A DNA stretch of 64,000 nucleotides. Source: JAGOUA01 sp964428975. Its GTDB lineage: Bacteria > Patescibacteriota > Patescibacteriia > 2-12-FULL-60-25. Location: contig CAYSAI010000002.1 in assembly GCA_964428975.1 (NCBI GenBank), forward strand, positions 62,001 through 126,000, written 5' to 3'. The notes beneath the pieces were generated by a model. It saw only the letters and a list, made by a program, of their open reading frames with translations. It ran no database searches and was not told where the DNA came from. The translations under genes were made by a program, and so were the position numbers. Positions 48,776 through 57,580 of the stretch are shown piece after piece; within the stretch, counting starts at the first letter, position 1, and every line of letters starts with the position of its first letter.

Positions 48776-50791
48776 ATGCCAAAACCTCTTTCTGCTACGG
48801 TATCGAAGACCTCCACGCGCCGTCGCGCGCTTGGACTTCTTCTCTTGGGAGTACTTGCGACGGTGTACCTTCTTCCTACGCCTGCGAATTGGATCATTCG
48901 ACAGGTGGGACCTATTCTTGGACTCGATCTATCAGATAAGCAGTCCAATCGTACGTTTGTGCTCGGACTTGATCTTCAAGGAGGAACGCGTCTTGAATAT
49001 GAGGCAAATCTTGCAAACATTCCCGTGACAGAGCGTCAAGAAGCGATGAACGGCGTGCGCGATGTGATCGAACGTCGTGTGAACTCGCTTGGTGTGTCTG
49101 AACCGCTTGTGCAAACGACACAGGCGGGGGAGAGCTGGCGCGTGAGTATCGAGCTTGCGGGTGTGAGCAATATTCAAGAAGCGATTGATCGTATTGGAAA
49201 GACCCCTATTCTTGAATTTAAGGAAGAAAGTGCCGAGCCAGCGCGTGAGCTTACGGTAGAAGAGCAAGCTCGTATTACGCGTGAACAAGGCGAAGCGAAG
49301 GCCAAAGCGGAAGCGTTTCTTGCCACCACAACAAGAGCCTTCACCACGCCTTCAGAATTTTTGCGAGAAAAACCATCAACCTACGAACTCTACACGCTTG
49401 TTCGTGGGGAGAAAGTGGGGCTTGTGCCGCGTGTGATTGAAACACCAACTGAGTTTTCTGTCGTAAAAATTGACGAGAAAAAAGTCGTTACGAAAGAAGC
49501 AACGGGGCGTCATTTGTTGATTTCATGGAAAGAGGCAGAGCAAAGCACGTCAGAACTCACAAAAGAGCAGGCGAAAACAAAAATCGATGAGCTTCGTACA
49601 CGCGCAACGGTGCAGAATTTCGAACAGCTCGTGAAAGCCTTTTCGATGGAACCGCAAGCGAGCTCAACGGGAGGGTTTCTTGATTGGACGGAAGAAGCGC
49701 CCGTGGATCAAGCAGCTGATCGGTATGTAGAGCCATTCGCTAAGCCGTATTTTGCGCTTGCAAAAGGCACGCTTTCTGCGGTGGTGGAAACACCCTTCGG
49801 TTATCACATCATATTCAAGCAGGACGAACGCTTGATCGAAGATGTGCGCGCGCAGGTGATGAATTTCAAAAAACTGTTGAAAGACGACGTGCTTCCGCCA
49901 AGCGACGGCTGGAAATTAACGAAACTCACGGGAAAACAACTCGAATCAGCACGTGTGGACTTCAATCAGCAAACGGGGGGTGCGCATGTGGCACTCACGT
50001 TTGATGATGAGGGACGCGATCTGTTTGGACAGATCACGAAAGCAAACATCGGCAAGCGTGTAGGTATCTTCATTGATGGGCAGCTGATTTCCGCGCCTGT
50101 GGTGCAGTCAGAGATTCCTGGAGGGCAGGCGGTGATTACGGGCGTTGGCGGTCTCGAAGAGGCGCGTGAGCTTGCGCGAAACCTTCAGGCTGGCGCACTT
50201 CCTGTGCCGATCACGCTCATTGCGCAGCAGACGATCGGTCCATCGCTTGGGGCGGATTCGCTCGCCGCTTCTCTGAAAGCGGGGTTGATTGGGTTCGCGC
50301 TTGTCGCGCTCTTCATGATTCTTATCTATCGTCTTCCTGGGCTCGTGGCGATCGTGGCGCTTGGCTTATACGCGGCACTTTCGCTTGCGATCTTCAAATA
50401 TATTCCTGTCACGCTCACGCTTTCAGGTATTGCGGGCTTTATTCTCTCGCTGGGTATTGCGGTGGATGCGAACGTGCTGGCATTCGAACGTCTCAAAGAA
50501 GAATGGGCGCTCGGCAAAGGGCTTTCTGTCGCGCTCGAAGATGCGTTTCGTCGTGCATGGCCCTCGATTCGCGACGGGCACGTAACGGTGCTGATTTCCT
50601 GCGCGGTGCTCTATTGGTTCTCTTCATCGGTGATTCGCGGGTTTAGTCTTACGCTCGCCATTGGTGTGCTTCTCTCCCTCTTTACGGCAGTTGTCACTAC
50701 GCGCGTTTGGCTTCGTATGCTCGCTCTTACGCCGCTTGCGCGTTTCGAGTGGCTCTTCCTCAAACCGAACTCCTCGTCTTCTTCCAAATAA
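48776..50791 (+). CDS. secD: SecD with embedded parvulin-type PPIase domain
   Basis: Sec accessory subunit that uses the proton gradient to help pull proteins out of the translocon. 671 residues: first membrane span (about 20-38), SecD signature GLDLQGGTRLEYEANL (about 65-80), P1 region, then at about 246-345 an extra domain with the parvulin pattern (HLLISWKEAEQ, FEQLVKAFSMEPQASSTGGF, PFGYHIIFKQDER), then the rest of P1 (VGIFIDGQLISAPVVQ) and five more membrane spans. The extra domain should face outward, where exported chains emerge. Standard bacterial SecD lacks it. Followed by secF with 1 bp between them. Confidence 0.92.
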   Translation: MPKPLSATVSKTSTRRRALGLLLLGVLATVYLLPTPANWIIRQVGPILGLDLSDKQSNRTFVLGLDLQGGTRLEYEANLANIPVTERQEAMNGVRDVIERRVNSLGVSEPLVQTTQAGESWRVSIELAGVSNIQEAIDRIGKTPILEFKEESAEPARELTVEEQARITREQGEAKAKAEAFLATTTRAFTTPSEFLREKPSTYELYTLVRGEKVGLVPRVIETPTEFSVVKIDEKKVVTKEATGRHLLISWKEAEQSTSELTKEQAKTKIDELRTRATVQNFEQLVKAFSMEPQASSTGGFLDWTEEAPVDQAADRYVEPFAKPYFALAKGTLSAVVETPFGYHIIFKQDERLIEDVRAQVMNFKKLLKDDVLPPSDGWKLTKLTGKQLESARVDFNQQTGGAHVALTFDDEGRDLFGQITKANIGKRVGIFIDGQLISAPVVQSEIPGGQAVITGVGGLEEARELARNLQAGALPVPITLIAQQTIGPSLGADSLAASLKAGLIGFALVALFMILIYRLPGLVAIVALGLYAALSLAIFKYIPVTLTLSGIAGFILSLGIAVDANVLAFERLKEEWALGKGLSVALEDAFRRAWPSIRDGHVTVLISCAVLYWFSSSVIRGFSLTLAIGVLLSLFTAVVTTRVWLRMLALTPLARFEWLFLKPNSSSSSK

Positions 50792-50792
50792 T

Positions 50793-51704
50793 ATGGTTTC
50801 TTTTTCTGTCGTGGGGGCGCGTAAGGTCTGGTTTGGTCTTTCAAGCGTGATGATTGCGCTTTCGCTTGCGGCGATCATCGGTTGGGGTTTGCAGTTCGGT
50901 ATTGATTTTACAGGTGGATCGCTCATGGCGTTTCGCTTTGCGACGCGTCCAGCCGTTGCAGACGTGACACAAACACTTACGTCGATACAGGCAGATCTTG
51001 CTTCGTCGATTGTGCAGCCGGTGGGGGAGCAAGAGCTTCAAATTCGTACAAAAGAGCTGTCGCAAGAAACGTACAACGGACTCGTTGCTGCGTTACGTGC
51101 AAAACACGGGGAACTCACCGAGCTGCGTTTCGATACCTTCAGTCCTCTTATCGGAAAAGAGCTTCGTACGAAATCGCTTCAGGGTGTACTTGTTGCCCTT
51201 TTCTTGATCATGGCGTACATCGCGTACGTGTTTCGTAAAGTTTCTGCGCCGGTCGTGTCTTGGAAATATGGTGTGGTCACTATGCTTGCCGCGCTTCATG
51301 ATGTGCTTGTCCCGCTGGGAGTGTTTGCTTGGCTTGGACACACGCGCGGCATAGAAATTGGAACGCCTTTTGTGGCAGCGATGCTCACGATTCTCGGCTA
51401 CTCCATTACCGATACGATCGTGGTGATGGATCGTGTGCGTGAAAACTTGCCGAAAATGAAAGCATCGTTTGAAGAGGTGGTGGACTTTTCGTTGCGTCAA
51501 ACGTTCTTGCGCTCCCTCTACACATCCGCTACGACGCTTATTACGCTTTTTGCGATCTTCTTTTTTGGAGGAGCATCGCTTCATGAATTTACGCTCGCGA
51601 TGATCATCGGTATCGCGACGGGAACGTATTCATCGATCTTTATCGCCCCAACGCTGCTTGTAAGTTGGAATGCGTGGGATGCGAGGCGTGAGCGGAATAT
51701 TTGA
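50793..51704 (+). CDS. secF: Protein translocase subunit SecF
   Basis: Partner of SecD. 303 residues with six membrane spans, the signature GIDFTGGSLMAFRF after the first span, and VAAMLTILGYSITDTIVVMDRVREN in the fourth/fifth spans (quoted in parts). ATG 50793 lies one base after the secD stop and fits the short N-terminus; a longer frame overlapping secD is rejected. Confidence 0.95.
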   Translation: MVSFSVVGARKVWFGLSSVMIALSLAAIIGWGLQFGIDFTGGSLMAFRFATRPAVADVTQTLTSIQADLASSIVQPVGEQELQIRTKELSQETYNGLVAALRAKHGELTELRFDTFSPLIGKELRTKSLQGVLVALFLIMAYIAYVFRKVSAPVVSWKYGVVTMLAALHDVLVPLGVFAWLGHTRGIEIGTPFVAAMLTILGYSITDTIVVMDRVRENLPKMKASFEEVVDFSLRQTFLRSLYTSATTLITLFAIFFFGGASLHEFTLAMIIGIATGTYSSIFIAPTLLVSWNAWDARRERNI

Positions 51705-51740
51705 TAAGTGGCGTTGAAGATAGGTCGCAGGAATGAAAAA

Positions 51741-51767
51741 AACATGCTATGCTGCTCATAGCATGTT
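51741..51767 (+). promoter_or_regulatory. Perfect palindrome spanning -10 box and start codon of the 51763 gene
   Basis: AACATGCTATG-CTGCT-CATAGCATGTT, 11-bp arms. The left arm and loop contain TATGCT (51748-51753), 9 nt before the ATG at 51763, which sits in the right arm. It may be a repressor operator or, as RNA, a hairpin hiding the start codon. Confidence 0.6.
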
Positions 51768-53064
51768 TGATTTTACGTCGTTTCTCGTCGCGATAGGCGA
51801 CGACCCCTTTTATGGAATGTGGGTGCTTTTTCGTTCGGGTGGATGGCTCCTGTTCCTGTGGATAGGGCTCTGGATGGTGCGAGAACTGTGGCTTGAACAC
51901 GTTCAAGGAAAGGCTGCAGCTGCAAAAACATTCATTGTATTGCGTGTGACGGTACCTCGGACCAGCGAACAAACCGTGAAGGCAGTGGAGAACATGTTTT
52001 CGGTGTTTGCGGCGGCAGGCTCTGGATCAAGCTGGACGGAAAAGTGGTTCAAGGGAGGGTTTCAATCGCCACTTTCCATCGAGATTATTTCTATTGAGGG
52101 AGATGTTTCTTACTGCGTCTTTATCGAAAATCGGTTGAAGGATCTTGTGGAAGCGGCCATCTATGCCCAGTATCCTGATGTGGATATCGATGTGATCGAA
52201 GATTATACGAAAGAAGCGCCGAGCCACTTTCCTGATGCGACGTATGATATGTGGGGCACAGAAATGACCTGCGTCAAATCGGACGCGTTTCCTCTCAAAA
52301 CGTACGTCGATTTTACCGATCAAGTCTCTGGTGAGATGAAAGATCCTCTCGCGGTGATGCTTGAAAACCTCTCGCGAATTGGCCCAGGAGAGCAGGTTTG
52401 GTATCAAATTATTCTGATGCCGACCGATCAAAAAGAGCCGCGCGCTCGTGCTGAGGCAGAAATCGCCAAGATGCGAGGAGAGGTGAAAGCCGCAAAACCC
52501 TCAACGCTTGAAACGATTATTGGCTATCCGATCGATATTCTCTCCACGCTTTTTTCCATATTCCTGCCAAGTGGTGGGGACAAAAAAGACGAGAAAAAGA
52601 AGGATGGTCCACCAAAAATCACGTCTCTTTCTCCAGGGGAGAAGCTTATAATGGAATCCATCGAACGCAAAATGTCAAAAATTGGGTTTATGTGTAAGAT
52701 GCGTGTGCTTTATCTCGCGAAAAAAGAGAAGATGCAAAAAGCAAAAGTTGTTACGCCATTTTTAGGAGCCATTCGTCAGTTTAATACGTTTCACATGCAA
52801 ACGTTGGTTCCAAGCGGAAAAATCGGCATGAATAGCAGCTGGTGGTTTTTCAAAGAACAGCGTAATGACGCGCGGAAGATTCGTTTAATGAAAGCGTTTC
52901 GTGAGCGTGCCGCATGGGTTGGTCTTGCATCGTTCTTTTTATCGAGTGAAGAGCTTGCCACGCTTTGGCACTTTCCGATTTTGCTGCAAGTAAAAGCGCC
53001 ACTTTTACGACGAACGACTTCGAAGAAATCTGAACCACCTTCCAATATTCCTTTTGGGGAATAA
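51763..53064 (+). CDS. Membrane protein paired with a TraG/VirB4-like ATPase
   Basis: 433 residues, not assigned to a named family. One N-terminal span (about 16-38), then a large cytoplasmic part with ferredoxin-like alpha/beta alternation (FIVLRVTVPRTSEQTVKAVE; LSIEIISIEGDVSYCVFIEN), a hydrophobic mid segment (TLFSIFLPSG) followed by a Lys-rich loop, and a second alpha/beta part. Such proteins commonly precede type IV secretion-like ATPases in CPR genomes, which matches the next gene 6 bp downstream. Start at 51763 is favoured by the -10 spacing; ATG 51733 is possible. Confidence 0.7.
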   Translation: MFDFTSFLVAIGDDPFYGMWVLFRSGGWLLFLWIGLWMVRELWLEHVQGKAAAAKTFIVLRVTVPRTSEQTVKAVENMFSVFAAAGSGSSWTEKWFKGGFQSPLSIEIISIEGDVSYCVFIENRLKDLVEAAIYAQYPDVDIDVIEDYTKEAPSHFPDATYDMWGTEMTCVKSDAFPLKTYVDFTDQVSGEMKDPLAVMLENLSRIGPGEQVWYQIILMPTDQKEPRARAEAEIAKMRGEVKAAKPSTLETIIGYPIDILSTLFSIFLPSGGDKKDEKKKDGPPKITSLSPGEKLIMESIERKMSKIGFMCKMRVLYLAKKEKMQKAKVVTPFLGAIRQFNTFHMQTLVPSGKIGMNSSWWFFKEQRNDARKIRLMKAFRERAAWVGLASFFLSSEELATLWHFPILLQVKAPLLRRTTSKKSEPPSNIPFGE

Positions 53065-53070
53065 TCTCGT

Positions 53071-55002
53071 ATGCCTATTGTGTATGACCATGATCACGAA
53101 CGGGAAATCACCCTCTTTGGCGAGGTGAATTTTCGCAATACAGGACGACGTTTTGGTATTCGAACGGATGATCGCCGGCGTCATGTGTACATCATTGGAA
53201 AAACGGGTATGGGAAAAACAAGTATAATGGAAAACATGATCCTGCCTGATATTTATGCAGGACACGGATGCTGTTATATCGATCCGCACGGTGACACGGC
53301 AGAAAAGCTGATTGATTTTATTCCCCCGAATCGTATCAATGACGTGGTGTATTTTAATCCATCGGATACAGCTTTTCCGCTTGGTCTCAATATTCTCGAA
53401 GCGCCTGCCGATCCTGACGCAAAACATCTTGTTCGTGATGGGCTTTTGAGCGTTTTCAAAAAAGTATGGCCTGATGTATGGAGTGCGCGTATGGAGTTTA
53501 TTTTGCAAAACTCCGTATCGGCGCTTTTGGACTACCCAGGGTCTACGCTCATGGGTATTGATCGTTTGCTTGCAGATAAAGAGTTTCGCGAGAAAGTGGT
53601 AGAAAAAATCCAAGATCCTGTCGTGAAAATGTTTTGGGTCACGCAATTTGCGTCATGGTCAGAAAAATATGCGACAGAGGCGATCGCGCCTGTACAAAAT
53701 AAGGTCGGACAATTTCTTTCGACGGCGCTTATTCGCAATATTGTGGCGCAAGTGCATTCGACGATCGATATTCGGCAGATCATGGACGAAGGGAAAATTC
53801 TCATCGCGAACCTCTCGAAAGGACGTGTGGGTGAAGATGGTATGCGCTTGTTAGGAGGAATGCTTGTGACAAAAATTCAGCTTGCCGCACAAGAACGGCA
53901 AAACATTCTCGAAGAAAATCGTCGCGATTTCTATCTGTATGTTGACGAGTTTCAAAACTTTGCGAATGAATCGTTCGCAACTATTCTTTCTGAAGCGCGT
54001 AAGTATCGGTTGAATTTGATCGTTGCGCATCAATACATGGCACAACTTGAGGAAGAGGTACAAGAAGCGGTGCTTGGAAACGTGGGCACGATGATTGTGA
54101 TGCGCGTGGGGCCAAGCGACGCCGAACTCCTTGAAACGGAATTTGCTCCAACATTCACACCAGAAGATTTGGTGGGTCTCGCGAAATTTCAGATGTATCT
54201 CAAGCTTATGGTGGATGGGGTGTCTACGCAGCCTTTCTCCGCGAACACCTTTCCTCCGATTGCGAAACGTACACATAGTGCGGCGAGTGTCGTGCAAGCG
54301 AGTCGCGAACGCTACGCAGAACCACGCGCCTCTATTGAGCAAAAAATTCTCAAGTGGGCGGGGATGGAACTTGTCTATGCGACAAAAAATGGAGAAACGA
54401 TGCTTGCACCACTTGGAACGACCGCTGCTGCAGAAGCGACGAGCTCGGAGAATCAAGAGACTGTTTCGAAGCGCGAATATCCGCCACTTCTCACAGAAGA
54501 AGAGCGTGAAGAGCAAGAAGAACCGCTCGTTTCTACACCTACGCTGGTGATGAAGCCTGAGCGCATGGCAGCGATTGAAGAAGCTCGTAAGGTGGCTCGT
54601 TCAGCAGAAAAAATGCGTAAAAAACCGGCCTTTAAACACACCTGCCAACGCTGTGGAAAGGATTTTGAGCTTGCCCTCCAGTTGGATCTTTCAAAGCCTA
54701 TCTACGATCCGGAGTGTCGCGAGATCATCAAGCAAGAGCGTGAGAAGCGAGCATCAGCCCCGCAACCGCGTCGACCCATGGAACGGCCTACTCCTCCGAG
54801 AAGTGAAAGCGCAAAAGCTGTGTTCAAAACCCCAGCTCCTACGAACGTTCCTTCTCAAACACGAACACCTGCTGGGCAGCCATCGCCTAATCGGCTCACG
54901 ATTCCTGCGAGAGTGCTACCTGCGTCAGAGCCGTCTGATCTTTCGTTTGATACACCGAGCGTCTCGAAGCCGGTACAACCGGGAGAGATTATCACGTTTT
55001 AG
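53071..55002 (+). CDS. TraG/VirB4/HerA-like P-loop ATPase with C-terminal zinc motif
   Basis: 643 residues. AAA/FtsK-HerA-type ATPase: Walker A GKTGMGKTS (43-51), YIDPHGD after the first strand, Walker B FYLYVDEFQNF (about 287-297), and sensor-like LIVAHQYMAQL. After about residue 430 a disordered Pro/Glu/Arg tail contains a short Cys cluster (CQRCGKDF plus a Cys 26 residues later, about 525-552), possibly a zinc ribbon. Resembles coupling or motor ATPases of DNA-transfer and type IV secretion systems. No relaxase, pilin or VirB6/8/10-like gene is nearby, so the function may be DNA uptake/export or an unrelated surface system. Confidence 0.82.
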   Translation: MPIVYDHDHEREITLFGEVNFRNTGRRFGIRTDDRRRHVYIIGKTGMGKTSIMENMILPDIYAGHGCCYIDPHGDTAEKLIDFIPPNRINDVVYFNPSDTAFPLGLNILEAPADPDAKHLVRDGLLSVFKKVWPDVWSARMEFILQNSVSALLDYPGSTLMGIDRLLADKEFREKVVEKIQDPVVKMFWVTQFASWSEKYATEAIAPVQNKVGQFLSTALIRNIVAQVHSTIDIRQIMDEGKILIANLSKGRVGEDGMRLLGGMLVTKIQLAAQERQNILEENRRDFYLYVDEFQNFANESFATILSEARKYRLNLIVAHQYMAQLEEEVQEAVLGNVGTMIVMRVGPSDAELLETEFAPTFTPEDLVGLAKFQMYLKLMVDGVSTQPFSANTFPPIAKRTHSAASVVQASRERYAEPRASIEQKILKWAGMELVYATKNGETMLAPLGTTAAAEATSSENQETVSKREYPPLLTEEEREEQEEPLVSTPTLVMKPERMAAIEEARKVARSAEKMRKKPAFKHTCQRCGKDFELALQLDLSKPIYDPECREIIKQEREKRASAPQPRRPMERPTPPRSESAKAVFKTPAPTNVPSQTRTPAGQPSPNRLTIPARVLPASEPSDLSFDTPSVSKPVQPGEIITF

Positions 55003-55003
55003 T

Positions 55004-55594
55004 ATGCGTGTTCTTCTTGTTTTCTTGTGTGTAGGTTTTTTCGTGAGTGTGCCGTTTCGCGCATCTGCGGCGATACTTGATCAAGATAAGGACGGGCTTT
55101 CTGATGCGCTTGAACAGGCGTTTGGATCAGATAGCACAAAGCAAGATACAGATGGAGACGGCTTTACGGACGGAAACGAGGTACGTGACGGCTTTTCGCC
55201 CGTGATTGCGTATGGAGAAAAGCTCGCAAAACGTATTTTGGTTGATCTTTCCGAGCAAAAACTTTCGCAAGAGCTGGGAGGTGTTGTGATTGCGACGCAC
55301 AAAGTTTCGACAGGAAAAGCTTCAACCCCAACGCCTGTGGGCACATTTTCGGTGAAAAATAAACATCCGCGCGCGTGGTCGAGAAGCGCGAAGCTCTGGA
55401 TGCCGTATTGGATGGCGTTTACCTGGAGAGGACATGGACTCCACGAGCTTCCTGAATGGCCTGGAGGAAAAAAAGAAGGCGCAGCACATTTGGGCATACC
55501 CGTGAGCCATGGATGCATTCGTTTGGGTATAGGCGCGGCAAAAACGCTCTACGAATGGAGTTCTGTCGGCACGCCCGTGGTGGTGGTGAGATAA
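55004..55594 (+). CDS. L,D-transpeptidase (YkuD) with Ca-binding motif
   Basis: 196-residue exported enzyme that forms or exchanges peptidoglycan cross-links. Signal peptide about 1-23 (VSVPFRASAA), then an Asp-rich Ca-binding segment (DQDKDGLSDALEQAF, DTDGDGFTDGNEVRDG, about 26-63), then the YkuD domain with HGLHELP (His147) and SHGCIRLG (His169, nucleophile Cys171). The start at 55004 is set by the signal peptide and the 1-bp gap to the ATPase gene. The D,D-carboxypeptidase follows 7 bp downstream. Confidence 0.93.
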   Translation: MRVLLVFLCVGFFVSVPFRASAAILDQDKDGLSDALEQAFGSDSTKQDTDGDGFTDGNEVRDGFSPVIAYGEKLAKRILVDLSEQKLSQELGGVVIATHKVSTGKASTPTPVGTFSVKNKHPRAWSRSAKLWMPYWMAFTWRGHGLHELPEWPGGKKEGAAHLGIPVSHGCIRLGIGAAKTLYEWSSVGTPVVVVR

Positions 55595-55601
55595 GAGCCG
55601 T

Positions 55602-56501
55602 ATGCTTTCTCACCTTTTGTTGCAAAAAACCTATGGGAGAAGCGTTGTTCTAGGCTGTATTTTGAGTGCCTTTCTTTTTTTGCCTACGTCTACTTCTGCA
55701 CAAACACCCGTTTTTGATCCAACGGCCTACGGTCTTGCCGCGGCGTATGTGATGGATCCATCTACGCAAAAAGAGCTGTATGCTTGGAACGAGAATACCG
55801 TGTGGCCCGTCGCGAGCCTCACGAAACTTGTATCCGCGTTCGTGTGGCAGGGGTATGACGTGCCATGGAAAGCCACAATGACCCTCCGCGCGCAAGATGA
55901 AGTTGGTGGTGGAAGACTTCGCGTTCCTGTAGGAACGAAAGTCTCTTTTGAAGATTTATGGTACGCCAGCATCACGGCAAGTGCGAATAATGCGGCGATG
56001 GCGATTGCGCGTGGTCTTGGCGTGTCATCAAAAACGTTCATTGGACTCATGAATAAAAAAGCGCTTGCGCTGAAAACAACGCACACAACATTCGTCGATC
56101 CATCCGGCATGAATCCGAAAAACGTCTCAACTGCTCGTGAGATGGCGATCATTTCTCGTGCGGCGTTTCGGTTTCGTCCTCTGCAAAAAGCGGCGAGTAC
56201 GGCAAGCTATGGAGTACGCGTACTTGCACCAAAACCGCATACACGTCCCATAAAAACGACAAATCTCTTGCTTTCAGAAGATCCGGACGTATGGGTAATC
56301 GCAGGAAAAACGGGCTATCTTGAAGAATCTGAGCATAATTTCGTCGGATGGATGCGTCCAATAGGCATTGACGGAAAGCCTGAAAACGGCAAGGATGTGC
56401 TCGTTGTGGTGTTTGGAGCTGATACAAAAGAACAGATGTTCGCTTCGGCGAAACACCTCGCACAAAATGTCTGGACTGGGTTCCCGCCTTCGCGGGAATG
56501 A
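55602..56501 (+). CDS. D-alanyl-D-alanine carboxypeptidase (peptidase S11, DacA-like)
   Basis: 299-residue exported penicillin-binding protein that trims the terminal D-Ala of stem peptides and so makes tetrapeptides, the donor substrate of the YkuD enzyme encoded just upstream. Signal peptide about 1-33; SxxK motif ASLTK (Ser72, Lys75), SxN motif SAN (Ser127, Asn129), KTG motif AGKTGYLEES. The last residues (GFPPSRE) are encoded by the repeat at 56478-56504, which has replaced the native 3' end; no C-terminal amphipathic anchor remains. Confidence 0.92.
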   Translation: MLSHLLLQKTYGRSVVLGCILSAFLFLPTSTSAQTPVFDPTAYGLAAAYVMDPSTQKELYAWNENTVWPVASLTKLVSAFVWQGYDVPWKATMTLRAQDEVGGGRLRVPVGTKVSFEDLWYASITASANNAAMAIARGLGVSSKTFIGLMNKKALALKTTHTTFVDPSGMNPKNVSTAREMAIISRAAFRFRPLQKAASTASYGVRVLAPKPHTRPIKTTNLLLSEDPDVWVIAGKTGYLEESEHNFVGWMRPIGIDGKPENGKDVLVVVFGADTKEQMFASAKHLAQNVWTGFPPSRE

Positions 56502-56504
56502 CGG
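56478..56504. repeat. Palindromic repeat at the dacA-like/rlmN junction
   Basis: TTCCCGC-CTTC-GCGGGAA hairpin (56481-56498) inside GGG...TGACGG. It supplies the stop of the carboxypeptidase gene and the ATG of rlmN (56498). GC-rich relative of the hairpins at 28310-28397. Confidence 0.82.
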
Positions 56505-57580
56505 ATATGCAATTTCTCGCCCTTGAACAGCTTCTTCGTGATCGAAAGGAGCCCTCGTTCCGCCTCGCGCAAGTGAAGCGGGCGTTTTTCGTAGATCATG
56601 TGCGTTCGTGGGATGCACTTTCCACGTTTTCAAAACCGCTTCGTGAGGCGTGCACAAACGCCATTCCGTGGGATGCGCTCACGCTCGTTCGTGAGCAAGA
56701 GGCAGATAACGGCGAAACGATCAAAGCGCTTCTCGCGTGCGAAGATGGAAAGAAGATCGAGGCAGTGCTTATGCGTCATCAGGATGAGCGCAACACGGCG
56801 TGCCTTTCCTCGCAGGTAGGATGTGCGATGGGCTGTACGTTTTGCGCGACCGGTACGATGGGCTGGATTCGCCATCTGACACGCGATGAGATCGTGGAAC
56901 AAGCGTTGTTTTATGCGAGACGTCTTCGCGAACAGGGAGATCGCGTCACGAACATTGTGTTTATGGGAATGGGCGAGCCGTTTCATAATTATGATGAGGT
57001 CATGGGAGCAGTACGGCTACTCAACGATCCGCAGGGGATGAATATCGGCGCGAGGCACATCAGTATTTCTACGTGTGGCGTGGTTCCAGGTATTCTGCGT
57101 TTTGCGGATGAGGGCTTGCAGGTGAATCTCGCGATCTCGCTTCACTCCGCGATTGATGAGGTGCGTTCGAAGATGATGCCGGTCAATCGCGCGTTTCCGC
57201 TTGCGAAACTTATGGATGCTGTGCGCATCTATATGGAAAAAACAAATCGTAAGGTGATGTTTGAATATCTTCTTCTTTCGGGGATCAATGATCGTCCAGA
57301 AGATGCGCGCGCGCTGAAAAAGCTTTTTGGCGATAACGTACGTTTGGTGCATGTCAACCTCATTAAATATCACAATACGCAAGTATTTGAAGGAACATCA
57401 AAAGACCGTCGCGTGGCTTTTTTGGATGAGCTGCACGAGCTAGGAATTCCTGCGACGCATCGCATCACGTTTGGCGAGGATATAGATGCGGCTTGCGGAC
57501 AACTCGCGGTGAAAGAGGCGCAGGGCGCGACATTGCAAGGGCAAGAGGCGATTCGAGCGAATCAAACATCTCTCGTATGA
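56498..57580 (+). CDS. rlmN: 23S rRNA (adenine-2503-C2)/tRNA methyltransferase RlmN
   Basis: Radical SAM enzyme that methylates A2503 of 23S rRNA. 360 residues: N-terminal helical domain, radical SAM cluster CAMGCTFC (Cys109, Cys113, Cys116), GMGEPFHNYDEVMGA, and the C-terminal catalytic Cys in DAACGQLA. The ATG at 56498 overlaps the preceding stop (ATGA) and ends the repeat hairpin; the in-frame ATG at 56507 may have been the original start before the repeat inserted. Overlaps mnmA by 4 bp. Confidence 0.95.
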   Translation: MTDMQFLALEQLLRDRKEPSFRLAQVKRAFFVDHVRSWDALSTFSKPLREACTNAIPWDALTLVREQEADNGETIKALLACEDGKKIEAVLMRHQDERNTACLSSQVGCAMGCTFCATGTMGWIRHLTRDEIVEQALFYARRLREQGDRVTNIVFMGMGEPFHNYDEVMGAVRLLNDPQGMNIGARHISISTCGVVPGILRFADEGLQVNLAISLHSAIDEVRSKMMPVNRAFPLAKLMDAVRIYMEKTNRKVMFEYLLLSGINDRPEDARALKKLFGDNVRLVHVNLIKYHNTQVFEGTSKDRRVAFLDELHELGIPATHRITFGEDIDAACGQLAVKEAQGATLQGQEAIRANQTSLV

